In this document: positions 15,939 to 23,242 of the stretch, in pieces
Layout of the letters: each line of letters opens with the position of its first letter
How positions within the stretch are numbered: the first letter of the stretch is position 1
NCBI RefSeq assembly: GCF_900103005.1
Contig: NZ_FMWL01000023.1
Coordinates: 1-40,294 of the forward strand
Length of the DNA: 40,294 bases
Reading direction: 5' to 3'
Origin: Acidaminobacter hydrogenoformans DSM 2784
Lineage (GTDB): Bacteria > Bacillota > Clostridia > Peptostreptococcales > Acidaminobacteraceae
Translations under genes and position numbers: made by a program
The notes under the pieces: generated by a model
Seen by the model: the letters and a program-made list of their open reading frames with translations, nothing else
What the model was told of the DNA's origin: nothing
Database searches by the model: none

Positions 15939-16640
15939 TTATTCATCAGAAAACCTGTACCCCACGCCCACCTCGGTCATAATAAACCGGTGCTTGGCGG
16001 AGTCCTTCTCAATTTTTCTCCTCAAATTCGCCATAAAGACCCGCACGCTATTCGTATCACTCTCATTCTCATAGCCCCAAATCTTTTTGACAATATAATT
16101 GTGTGTCAGCACCTTGCCCCTGTTCGCGATCAAAAGCAGCAGGAGCTTATATTCAATGGGGGTCAAATGAATCTCCTCGCCGTCAATTTCAACCAGCCGT
16201 TTTTCAAAATCCACATGCAGATAATCACAGGTAAAGGTGTTGGTCTGTCCCAGGGACGGACCAGATCCGAGAGACAAATACCGCTCAGCCACCCTTATAC
16301 GGGCCATGAGCTCCCCCATATGAAACGGTTTTGAAATGTAGTCGCTCGCGCCCAGGTCCAAGGCCTCAATTTTTTCAAGCTCCTGTCCCCTGGCGGACAC
16401 CACCAGAATGGGCACCTCTGAAACTTCCCTGAGGGATTTTATAATCTCGAGCCCATCCTGATCCGGCAGCCCTAAATCCAGGAGTAGGATGTCAGGCTTA
16501 TATGAGGAGAACAAAAACATCCCCTCTGCCGCCGTTGTGGACACAAAAACGTCATAATTGCTCTTTTGAAGAGAGACTTTGATAAAATTCGATATATACT
16601 GGTCATCCTCAATAATAAGAATTTTAACTTTATCCACCAT
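15939..16640 (-). CDS. kdpE: KdpE-like response regulator (OmpR/PhoB family)
   Basis: 233 residues. The receiver domain (1-120) has the acidic pocket IIEDD, the phosphorylation aspartate in ILLLDLGLP (about residue 54), the switch residue in VVSAR and the lysine in YISKPF. Residues about 133-230 are a winged-helix DNA-binding domain (HLTPIEYKLLLLLIANRGKVLTHNYIVKKIWG). The order and spacing after the KdpD-like kinase (3 bases) mark it as its partner. Known KdpE proteins activate the high-affinity potassium pump genes kdpFABC, but none are in the window, so the target is inferred. The gene is read last in a three-gene operon. Confidence 0.82.
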   Translation of the reverse strand: MVDKVKILIIEDDQYISNFIKVSLQKSNYDVFVSTTAAEGMFLFSSYKPDILLLDLGLPDQDGLEIIKSLREVSEVPILVVSARGQELEKIEALDLGASDYISKPFHMGELMARIRVAERYLSLGSGPSLGQTNTFTCDYLHVDFEKRLVEIDGEEIHLTPIEYKLLLLLIANRGKVLTHNYIVKKIWGYENESDTNSVRVFMANLRRKIEKDSAKHRFIMTEVGVGYRFSDE

Positions 16641-16643
16641 AAC

Positions 16644-18062
16644 TTATGCCTCCAGCGGCAACGTAAAGATAAGCCGCGTTCCTTTGGGCGCGTTTGCTTC
16701 AGCAACAATTGTCCCGCCATGAGCTTCAACGATTGCCTTGCAAATTGTGAGTCCCAGTCCAATGCCCCTCTTGCCGTCTGTGACGCCTTGTTCAAGGGTC
16801 ACAAATTTTTCGAAGAGCTTGTCTTTAATGTTGCTGTCAATGCCGTCGCCCGTATCTGAAACGATCACCTTGATCACCTTTCTGCCTTCAAAGACTTCAA
16901 GCGCAATTTCGCTGTCAGGCGGTGTATGTCGTATAGCATTTTCCAGAAGATTAATCAGCACCTGAACGATCAACTTCCCATCCATGGGTACCATAACGAC
17001 TTTCTCTGGCAAATGCACATGAAATTTTCTTCCGTTGATGTGACGTTCTACATGAGAGATGGCTTCACTGACAACATCATCTATGATTTCGCCATTCTTC
17101 TTTAAGACCAGTCCAGATTCATTGATTCTGGTCATGTTGAGGATATTTTCCACTAAATTTGTCAGCCAAAGAATTTCCTCGCTGAGATCATGGGCGAGTT
17201 TTTTTCGCTCCTCATCCGTTAACTTCTCATAATTGTCTGCCAGAAGATTCCCTGCCCCAAGCAGAGCTGTCAGCGGACTTCTCAAATCATGGGCAACTGA
17301 CCGCAATAGCGTTGCACGAAGCTGCTCCCGCTCCATGGCAATTTTGATCTCTTCCTGCTCATTATAGAGCATTTCACGATCCAGCGCGATGCCCAGCTGA
17401 GTGGCTATAGACTTGGCAATCAGTTCGTTTTGCTTGTCCATAACCTCCGCTGCCTCAAAAATTTGAATCATACCCAAATTGCCTGCAGCGCTCTGAATTG
17501 GAAAACTGTAGGCTGGAATTTTTAGCCCTTTCGCGTAGACCTGTTCGGGATAAACAGCTCCTGTCTGATCGATTTTGACGACAGCTTTCTGGCCTATAAA
17601 TTCCTCTATAAAAGCAAGTCCCTGAAGTATAATATTTTTCTCTCCACTGACTGGCAGAAAACCCGACGCGATCTGATAGAGCACCATGGAGGTCCGTTCG
17701 TTCTTTTCAGCAATTTCAATCTGTTTTTGAAGCCTTGAGGTCATTGTACCGGAAACAATTGCCGTGATGAGAAAAAACACCAGCAGAATGACATCTGTCG
17801 TATGATACATAACGAAAGTAAAACGAGGCTCCGTAAAAAAATAGTTGAACGCCAACAGGCTGGCAAAGGAATTTATAATCCCCCATATAAAACTGCTCGT
17901 GATCGTACTCGAAAACAGGACACCAAGCAAAAAGACCATAATAATGCTTTCTTTGCTGATGCCTAAATAGTTCATTCCCAGAGAAATAAGGGTTGCGAGC
18001 ACAAACACGAGGAACGTTTTCCCCGCGCAGCTCATGATTTTTCTTTGCTTTAATGCAATCAT
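16644..18062 (-). CDS. KdpD-like sensor histidine kinase, lacking the N-terminal KdpD domain
   Basis: 472 residues from the ATG at 18062, which has AGGGGGG a few bases upstream. It has the C-terminal half of KdpD only: four membrane segments (DUF4118, about residues 13-105), a GAF-like region (about 135-240), the HisKA H-box SVAHDLRSPLTALLG (about 258), and the ATPase with NLLENAIRHT, DTGDGID and GKRGIGLGLTICK. Normal KdpD is about 900 residues and carries a Usp/KdpD sensor domain in front. The kinase and KdpE-like gene are spaced by 3 bases. Loss of the N-terminal domain changes how the kinase senses its signal; the upstream TrkA-N-like gene may supply a replacement, as inference. Confidence 0.82.
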   Translation of the reverse strand: MIALKQRKIMSCAGKTFLVFVLATLISLGMNYLGISKESIIMVFLLGVLFSSTITSSFIWGIINSFASLLAFNYFFTEPRFTFVMYHTTDVILLVFFLITAIVSGTMTSRLQKQIEIAEKNERTSMVLYQIASGFLPVSGEKNIILQGLAFIEEFIGQKAVVKIDQTGAVYPEQVYAKGLKIPAYSFPIQSAAGNLGMIQIFEAAEVMDKQNELIAKSIATQLGIALDREMLYNEQEEIKIAMEREQLRATLLRSVAHDLRSPLTALLGAGNLLADNYEKLTDEERKKLAHDLSEEILWLTNLVENILNMTRINESGLVLKKNGEIIDDVVSEAISHVERHINGRKFHVHLPEKVVMVPMDGKLIVQVLINLLENAIRHTPPDSEIALEVFEGRKVIKVIVSDTGDGIDSNIKDKLFEKFVTLEQGVTDGKRGIGLGLTICKAIVEAHGGTIVAEANAPKGTRLIFTLPLEA

Positions 18063-18141
18063 ATTATCCCCCCTGCTACAGTATATCCGCTTAGCGCAAT
18101 TTTGTCTGTTCTCAACTTTAGTTACAGTGGACTTCGAGAAT

Positions 18142-18630
18142 TCAGTTGTACTTAGGTTCATACAATTCAAATAACGCCTTCAGTACCGCAGATCCAGGCA
18201 AATTTGAAATAATTCGGTCCACACCTTGGTCATGAAAGATTTCGCGGTAGACATTGCGGCTGCATCTTGCAATTGTACCTATTTCCGGTCTCAGCCTCTT
18301 TGCCTGGTGACACAGCAGCACGTTGTCCAGGTCTTTGCTGGACAAGGCCAGCACACAGCTGAAGGTTTCCAGCTTTTGATATCCGGGATTTGTCGTTCGT
18401 TCATAAGGGACTCCACTGACGGTAAGCTCATGCATAAGCGCATGGATCTCCGCCTCAAAGTCTCCCCCATTGTCATCCACAAAAATAAGTACTTTTGCTT
18501 TTTTGCCGGATTCATTCCCAGCACAGGCAAAATCCGCCTGCTCAAAAAGCGCTGTATCCAGCCGCTTCATGATCCAAAATCCAAGGAGTATAACACTGCC
18601 CATCCCCAACGTCAAAATAAACTCCAGCAT
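18142..18630 (-). CDS. TrkA-N-like protein with an N-terminal membrane anchor
   Basis: 162 residues. Residues 1-20 are a hydrophobic anchor (MLEFILTLGMGSVILLGFW). The remainder resembles the NAD-binding TrkA-N/RCK domain: a first strand KVLIFVD, then ETFSCVLALSSKDLDNVLLCHQAKRLRPEIGTIARC and NVYREIFHDQGVDRII, which copy the RCK pattern of Asp/Asn, Ile-Ala-Arg and Gly-Ala-Asp-x-Ile. The usual GxGxxG dinucleotide loop is missing (DDNGGDFE), so NAD binding is doubtful. It lies 79 bases upstream of the KdpD-like gene and is probably its sensor or accessory partner. Similarity is from motifs only. Confidence 0.6.
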   Translation of the reverse strand: MLEFILTLGMGSVILLGFWIMKRLDTALFEQADFACAGNESGKKAKVLIFVDDNGGDFEAEIHALMHELTVSGVPYERTTNPGYQKLETFSCVLALSSKDLDNVLLCHQAKRLRPEIGTIARCSRNVYREIFHDQGVDRIISNLPGSAVLKALFELYEPKYN

Positions 18631-18775
18631 ACCCTCACCCGCTTTTCTTAAGCTGTTATTTGTTCTTCCAGCTTAATCATAAAACACAGCCTGTAAACAT
18701 GGTATTAAGATGACGGTATAGGTGTTATTTTTGTGCAAAGATTGGATAAATGTTGTGAAATCTCAGCCAAAAACT

Positions 18776-18819
18776 AAAAAAATTTTGCCGATGGTCTCAG
18801 CAAACCCCCACCGGCAAAA
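18776..18819 (-). terminator. Terminator of the permease operon, GCCGATGGT element type
   Basis: TTTTGCCGATGG (18783-18794) pairs with CCACCGGCAAAA (18808-18819) with one wobble. On the minus strand a T-run of seven follows (18776-18782). It lies 18 bases after the stop of the second permease gene. Confidence 0.8.
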
Positions 18820-18837
18820 CAAACCTATCCATTCAAT

Positions 18838-19410
18838 TTACGAAAATTTTCCCTTAGGCCCGTCAGGCCCCTCGAACTCAGATTCGTCTGCCTCCGCCTC
18901 AAGCCACGCCTTGTCTGGCTTCAGCCTCAGCAACGTCTCCATGATAAACCCGATCAGGACAAGAGCCCCAAGCGTCAACCCAAACCTGACCAGCGTAAAG
19001 GAGATGCCAAGAAACTTAGTCTCCACCATCAGCTGAGGGATTTTCAGTGCTGCCCAGGACCCCAAAAACAAGATTATGTTGGCTATACTGGCACCTTTGC
19101 GAATCAGTGAAGCGCTCATAGGAAATGCGACATACAGAGGGCCAGTCGGCAGTGTCCCCAATGCAACTGATAGCGCCGCGCCGCGTATCCCCGAACCGCT
19201 GCCGAGCCACTTCTGGATTTTATCCTTCGGTACCCAAACCTCCATCAAACCCATCAGCAGAAAGACCGGCGGCATAATCAACGCCATCTCTTTGAAATAA
19301 TCCCAGGTCACCTGAGTCGACCGCGCCGCGGTCTGCGGAAGCCAAATTGCCAAGCCCAGGAAAATGACAGCGATTACAAGAGGTACTTTAAAGTGCTTGA
19401 TCCCAGTCAT
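18838..19410 (-). CDS. Half-size permease of the UPF0718/DUF318 type (second subunit)
   Basis: 190 residues with about five membrane segments (VPLVIAVIFLGLAIWL, MALIMPPVFLLMGLMEVW, ALSVALGTLPTGPLYVAFPMSASL, ANIILFLGSWAAL, FGLTLGALVLIGFIMETLL). The LGTLPTGPLYVAFP loop resembles the P-T-x-P-x-x-x-AFP motif of the partner. Its ATG overlaps the TGA of the partner gene (ATGA, four bases), so the two are translationally coupled. Together they match full-length DUF318 permeases (about 320-350 residues). The tail (EADESEFEGPDGPKGKFS) is acidic. Substrate unknown; DUF318 members are linked to metal or metalloid export. Confidence 0.72.
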   Translation of the reverse strand: MTGIKHFKVPLVIAVIFLGLAIWLPQTAARSTQVTWDYFKEMALIMPPVFLLMGLMEVWVPKDKIQKWLGSGSGIRGAALSVALGTLPTGPLYVAFPMSASLIRKGASIANIILFLGSWAALKIPQLMVETKFLGISFTLVRFGLTLGALVLIGFIMETLLRLKPDKAWLEAEADESEFEGPDGPKGKFS

Positions 19411-19889
19411 CTCAAGACCACCCCCATAATCCCCGCAATGATTAGAGCAGCGATAAAACCGAGTCCATTCCTGAGTAGGGTAAACTTCTTGCCCAGCGCT
19501 TTAATTTCCATAGGTGCGGTCACGATCCCCACCATAACTAAAGTTGTAATAAATGCGGAAATCGTCATGACGGTGGCACCTGAGCGCAGCAGTGACCCAG
19601 CCAAAGGAAATGCCACGAGAGACGGGATTAACGTCACGGCACCTATAAGCGCTGCCAATAGTGTTGCTGTAAAGCCCGCCTCCGCGCCTACCAATCTGCT
19701 GATCGTTTCCGGCGTCAAAATGCCAAGGGTCAAACCCACAATCCCCAGGACTGCCAGTAGACTTGGCGCTGATTTGAGAAGCGCTTTCCCCGCAACCTTA
19801 AAGGCTTTTTTTGTCTTCTCTTTGCTCTTTGAAAAAGATATCAGAAGACCCACAGCCAGCAGGCTGTAGATCATGATAATTGTAGCCAC
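19407..19889 (-). CDS. Half-size permease of the UPF0718/DUF318 type (first subunit)
   Basis: 160 residues with four or five membrane segments. It starts at GTG (19889) with GAGGTGAG five bases upstream. The motif ALIGAVTLIPSLVAFPLAGSLLRSGATV corresponds to the G-x-x-x-x-IPxxxAFPLA core found in each half of DUF318 permeases. The paralogue encoded next to it carries the equivalent LPTGPLYVAFPMSASLIRKGASI, so the two proteins are homologous halves of what elsewhere is one polypeptide. It follows the PadR gene by 6 bases, in one operon. Confidence 0.72.
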   Translation of the reverse strand: MATIIMIYSLLAVGLLISFSKSKEKTKKAFKVAGKALLKSAPSLLAVLGIVGLTLGILTPETISRLVGAEAGFTATLLAALIGAVTLIPSLVAFPLAGSLLRSGATVMTISAFITTLVMVGIVTAPMEIKALGKKFTLLRNGLGFIAALIIAGIMGVVLR

Positions 19890-19895
19890 TGACGC

Positions 19896-20282
19896 TCACC
19901 TCTTTTCCTCATATTTCCCTATCAGTCTCTCTATCCTTGCTTTTCGCGCTTTCAAAACATGAATCCACTGATTCAGCTCTTGTTTTCCGGCGTCAGTAAT
20001 CTCGTACACCCTGCGTTTAGGACCTGGGCCGCCTTCTTCCCATGAGGAGGTGACCAAAGCCTCCTTCTCCATCTTTCTCAAGGTTCTGTACAGCGTTCCA
20101 ACATTCAGCTCTTCAGCGGAAAAACCGAAATATTCAAGGTCTTCAATTAAGCCATAACCATAGCCCACCTCATCATACAGAAGAAGCAAGCAGCAGACTT
20201 CCAGAAAGCGTTCCATTTTATGCTGCTTTCCCTGGCAAAACAAAGGCTGCATCTCAGTCAAATTCATTGCCTCCATTCTCAT
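19896..20282 (-). CDS. PadR family transcriptional regulator
   Basis: 128 residues. The winged helix covers about residues 23-105 (MERFLEVCCLLLLYDEVGYGYGLIEDLE, then NVGTLYRTLRKMEKEALVTSSWEEGGPGPKRRVYEITDAGKQEL), with the GPKRRVYEIT wing typical of PadR. The C-terminal helix serves dimer contact. The N-terminus includes about 20 extra residues with a CQGK motif. There is no clear ribosome binding site for any in-frame start, so the start is uncertain. It is first in an operon with the two permease halves and probably represses it in response to the permease substrate. Operator-like repeats lie just upstream. Confidence 0.82.
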   Translation of the reverse strand: MRMEAMNLTEMQPLFCQGKQHKMERFLEVCCLLLLYDEVGYGYGLIEDLEYFGFSAEELNVGTLYRTLRKMEKEALVTSSWEEGGPGPKRRVYEITDAGKQELNQWIHVLKARKARIERLIGKYEEKR

Positions 20283-20294
20283 CTACATTCATTG

Positions 20295-20345
20295 TGCATA
20301 TAGTTCATCTGCATATAGCTTACTGCTAATTATTAGCGCTGTCAA
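20295..20345 (-). promoter_or_regulatory. Promoter and operator candidates of the PadR-permease operon
   Basis: On the minus strand TTGACA (20340-20345) and TAAGCT (20317-20322) are 17 bases apart. Between them is the perfect palindrome GCTAAT-T-ATTAGC (20325-20337). The direct repeat TGCATATAG lies at 20295-20303 and 20310-20318, a 15-base period. Either could be the site of autoregulation by PadR. Confidence 0.5.
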
Positions 20346-20417
20346 CGTCTTTGAACGCTCATTGTCTATTCAACACTGCCCATGATTGAAAATCTTCAAA
20401 AAAACCAAGCTTATCTG

Positions 20418-20482
20418 TTGGTTTAATCCTTAAAGCATGCTATACTTAATCTACATTTGTAATGAATACATATTTTGTATTC
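20418..20482 (+). promoter_or_regulatory. Promoter and inverted repeat of the rubrerythrin gene
   Basis: TTGGTT (20418-20423) and TATACT (20441-20446) lie 17 bases apart on the plus strand. Just downstream of the predicted start is the perfect inverted repeat GAATACA-N5-TGTATTC (20464-20482), in a position that suits a repressor operator. It is not a strict match to the PerR box, so the regulator is not identified. Confidence 0.6.
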
Positions 20483-20530
20483 GGGATCTAAATAAAATCT
20501 AAATCTAATTAAAGCGGAGGTAATTTAAAA

Positions 20531-21025
20531 ATGGCAGACAACAAGACACTGAACAATCTCATGGAAGCTTTCGCAGGTGAATCTCAAGCAAACCGAAAGT
20601 ACCTTTCCTACGCTAAGAAAGCAGAAAAAGATGGTAAAATCAATGCCGCCAAACTCTTTAAAGCCGCTTCTGACGCTGAGACAATCCACGCGCTCAAGCA
20701 TTTTGAAGTCGCAGGCAAAATTTCAACCACAGCTGAAAACCTCAAGGATGCCGTTGCAGGCGAGACCCATGAGTATCAGGAAATGTACCCTGACTTCATC
20801 AAAGAAGCTGAGGTTGAAGGCAATAAAGCTGCGCTCCTTTCCTTTACTTATGCCATGAAGGCAGAAGAAGTCCATGCAAGACTCTATCAGGAGGCCCTTG
20901 AGAATCTGGACCAGGAAGAAGAAGTCTTCTACTATCTCTGCCCAATCTGTGGCAACATTGAAAAGTTTGTTCCTGAGAAATGCAGCATTTGCGGCGCTTT
21001 CGGAGACAAGTTCATTAAGTATTAA
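20531..21025 (+). CDS. rbr: Rubrerythrin
   Basis: 164 residues. Residues 1-130 form the ferritin-like four-helix domain with the diiron ligands in EAFAGESQANRKY, ETIHALKHFE, AGETHEYQEMYP and KAEEVHARLYQEAL. Residues about 134-164 are a rubredoxin-type FeS4 site (YYLCPICGNIEKF, then EKCSICGAFGDKF). Rubrerythrin reduces hydrogen peroxide in anaerobes with electrons from NAD(P)H via rubredoxin-type partners. The ribosome binding site GCGGAGG lies before the ATG. It is transcribed alone and ends at a bidirectional terminator shared with recQ. Confidence 0.95.
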   Translation: MADNKTLNNLMEAFAGESQANRKYLSYAKKAEKDGKINAAKLFKAASDAETIHALKHFEVAGKISTTAENLKDAVAGETHEYQEMYPDFIKEAEVEGNKAALLSFTYAMKAEEVHARLYQEALENLDQEEEVFYYLCPICGNIEKFVPEKCSICGAFGDKFIKY

Positions 21026-21052
21026 TATAAGAATCGAAAATAAATGATTAAG

Positions 21053-21093
21053 AAAAAAGTTTGGTTGGGGACAGTCCCCAACCAAACTTTTTT
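21053..21093. terminator. Bidirectional terminator between rubrerythrin and recQ
   Basis: AAAAAAGTTTGGTTGGGGA (21053-21071) pairs perfectly with TCCCCAACCAAACTTTTTT (21075-21093) around a 3-base loop. The A- and T-runs serve both directions. The T-run overlaps the recQ stop codon. The stem includes the palindrome GGGGACAGTCCCC. Confidence 0.9.
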
Positions 21094-23054
21094 TATCCTC
21101 TAAACCCACGAATCGCTTCCAAAAACAGATGTCCGTAAGTTTCGTATTTCTTTTCACCAACACCTTTGACCTCAAGCATTTCTTCCTTGGTTTGCGGTTT
21201 TAGCGTCGCCATCTCAACCAAGGTCGCGTTGCCAAAGACAATGTACGCTGGCAGGCCTTTTTCATCCGCCAGGCGTTTCCTCAGCGCGACGAGGTGGTCG
21301 TAAAGACCGCCCGCTGCCTCTGTCATGACCACGCTGCCCTTGCTGCGGCCCAACTTTTCTTTCTTACTAACTGTAGTCGCGTCCAGCCGGTCCTGCTTGA
21401 CAAAAAACTGAGTCTCGCCTTTCAGCAGCTGCTTGGAAGTTGCCGAAAGCGTCAGGATGGGATAAGTACTCCCCGTCATCTGAATATAACCTTGAGCAAT
21501 CAAGTGCATGATAATTTCCTTGATCAGATTCTCAGAATGCGCACTCATAATACCATAAGTCGACTGCTTGTCCAGCTGCCATTCCATAATTTTCTTGTCC
21601 TTCGATCCTCTGAGGACCTTGATAATAGTCCCCGAGCCATATCTTTGATTGGTTCTGAAGATACAGGATAAGATCTTTTGCGCCTCTACCGTCATATCTA
21701 CCATTTGGGAGGTGTTCAGACAGTTTCCGCACTTACTGCACCCTTCCGCAGGCGCTGCTTCCCCAAAATACTCCAGAATCTCTCCCCTGAGGCATTCATG
21801 GGTGTGGCAGTAGTTTACAAGGGTCTGCAGATTGTTGTGCATCAGCGTCTCCCTGTCTATGCCGGATGACAAATCAAACGACGCGCCATCCATTCCAAAT
21901 TCTGTCCATGCTTCGCCGCCGTCGTCCGCTGAAGCATTTACCGAAGCATTTACCGAAGCACTTGCCATCAACAGCTTTTGACGCACCACATCCGCAGGGG
22001 CATACATGAGGATACAGTCGCTGTCCTCGCCGTCCCTTCCCGCGCGGCCGGCTTCCTGATAATAAGCCTCCATATTCTTGGGCATATTGTAGTGGATCAC
22101 AAATCGCACATCAGGCTTGTCAATCCCCATACCAAAGGCATTCGTCGCCACAATAATTTTCGTTCTGTCAAACATGAAGTTTTCCTGAACGGCTTTTCTC
22201 TGAGCGCTGTCATAGCCCGCATGGTAAGCTTCGACAGGATAGCCCTTCTGCTGAAGCTCTCTGGTGAGGCTGTCCACGGTTTTTCGCGTCGCACAAAAAA
22301 TGATCCCCGAGGGCCCATCAGATGTCCCCATGGAGCCAGAAGTCTCTTTTGCCCCAGTATGGGATACCACCCCGAAATCAAACTTTTTCAAATATTCCAG
22401 GATAAATTTCAGCTTATTCTGAGGCTTAGCGACACTGTAATACAGATTTGGCCTGTCAAAGCCCGTCGCCACCTCAAAGGGGCGCTGCAGCTCAAGCAGG
22501 ACTTTGATCTCTTCCTTCACAAAAGTCGTTGCCGTAGCTGTAAACGCCGCCACCGGAGGCCTGACGGGCAGTCGCTGGATAAATTTCGGTATTTCCTTAT
22601 AACTCGGCCTGAAGTCATGGCCCCACTGGCTGATGCAGTGCGCCTCATCCACCGCGATCAAACTGATGTCAAGCCCCCTCGCAATCTCTGCGAACTCCCA
22701 GGTATTCAGCCTCTCCGGCGCCACATAGACGAGCTTGTAGTCGCCCCGCCTCAGGCCTTCCAGCCGCGACGCCAGCTCTGCACCGGACAGGGAGCTGTTG
22801 ATGTAGGTAGATGCCACGCCGTTTTCAACGAGCCCATCCACCTGATCCTTCATCAGCGAGATCAGCGGCGAAATCACAATGGCCGTGCCTGCCATCATCA
22901 GCGCCGGCAGCTGGTAACACAGGGACTTGCCGCCCCCAGTTGGCATAATGCCCAAGACATCCCTGCCTGCCAGGATCTGATCGATCAGCCGCTCCTGACC
23001 AGTGCGAAAGGCTGTATATCCAAAATTTTTCTTCAGTGCTTCAAGTTTTTCCAT
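21093..23054 (-). CDS. recQ: ATP-dependent DNA helicase RecQ
   Basis: 653 residues from the ATG at 23054, which has AGAGG seven bases upstream; the longer frame adds an unrelated arginine-rich start. Helicase motifs are complete: [18 protein letters not shown] (motif I), [18 protein letters not shown] (II), AFTATAT (III), [23 protein letters not shown] (V) and [14 protein letters not shown] (VI). A zinc-binding part ([19 protein letters not shown]), an RQC winged helix and a C-terminal HRDC domain ([29 protein letters not shown]) follow. RecQ unwinds 3'-to-5' in recombination and fork repair. Two low-complexity inserts, [20 protein letters not shown] and the ASVN repeat region, are unusual. 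Confidence 0.95.
   Translation of the reverse strand: MEKLEALKKNFGYTAFRTGQERLIDQILAGRDVLGIMPTGGGKSLCYQLPALMMAGTAIVISPLISLMKDQVDGLVENGVASTYINSSLSGAELASRLEGLRRGDYKLVYVAPERLNTWEFAEIARGLDISLIAVDEAHCISQWGHDFRPSYKEIPKFIQRLPVRPPVAAFTATATTFVKEEIKVLLELQRPFEVATGFDRPNLYYSVAKPQNKLKFILEYLKKFDFGVVSHTGAKETSGSMGTSDGPSGIIFCATRKTVDSLTRELQQKGYPVEAYHAGYDSAQRKAVQENFMFDRTKIIVATNAFGMGIDKPDVRFVIHYNMPKNMEAYYQEAGRAGRDGEDSDCILMYAPADVVRQKLLMASASVNASVNASADDGGEAWTEFGMDGASFDLSSGIDRETLMHNNLQTLVNYCHTHECLRGEILEYFGEAAPAEGCSKCGNCLNTSQMVDMTVEAQKILSCIFRTNQRYGSGTIIKVLRGSKDKKIMEWQLDKQSTYGIMSAHSENLIKEIIMHLIAQGYIQMTGSTYPILTLSATSKQLLKGETQFFVKQDRLDATTVSKKEKLGRSKGSVVMTEAAGGLYDHLVALRKRLADEKGLPAYIVFGNATLVEMATLKPQTKEEMLEVKGVGEKKYETYGHLFLEAIRGFRG
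21931..21966. repeat. 12-bp in-frame tandem repeat in recQ
   Basis: Three 12-base units (GAAGCATTTACC, twice exact and once diverged) encode the peptide repeat [10 protein letters not shown] in the linker before the zinc domain of RecQ. The frame is kept, so it probably arose by slippage and is tolerated in a flexible linker. Confidence 0.85.
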
Positions 23055-23142
23055 CTTAAATCCTCTTCTTGCTGTAGATTTTGCTGCCACGACCATTATA
23101 GCGCATCCTGGGGCCGGACACAAAACACGTCTCAAAAATGCG

Positions 23143-23194
23143 TTTTGCCGATGGTCGCTTGGGGCTCACTGGTGTTCCCCGACCATCGGCAAAA
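23143..23194. terminator. Hairpin between the larA-like gene and recQ (GCCGATGGT element)
   Basis: TTTTGCCGATGGTCG (23143-23157) pairs perfectly with CGACCATCGGCAAAA (23180-23194), and inner GGGG and CCCC arms extend the stem. It lies 48 bases after the stop of the larA-like gene. On the minus strand the stem is followed by CGCATTTTTGAG. It probably ends the long catabolic operon before recQ; the T-run is weak. Confidence 0.65.
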
Positions 23195-23242
23195 TCAGTT
23201 TTAAAATTGTTTTCAAGAAATTTACCGGGCCAGCTCCTAAGC

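Noticed and set aside
20464..20482. PerR box at rubrerythrin
   Set aside because: The inverted repeat has a 5-base spacer and a GAATACA arm, which does not fit the 7-1-7 TTATAAT-type PerR consensus.
21978..23204. 408-residue open frame on the plus strand opposite recQ
   Set aside because: It is a shadow of the high-GC recQ frame; no recognisable domain, and recQ covers the same bases with all motifs.
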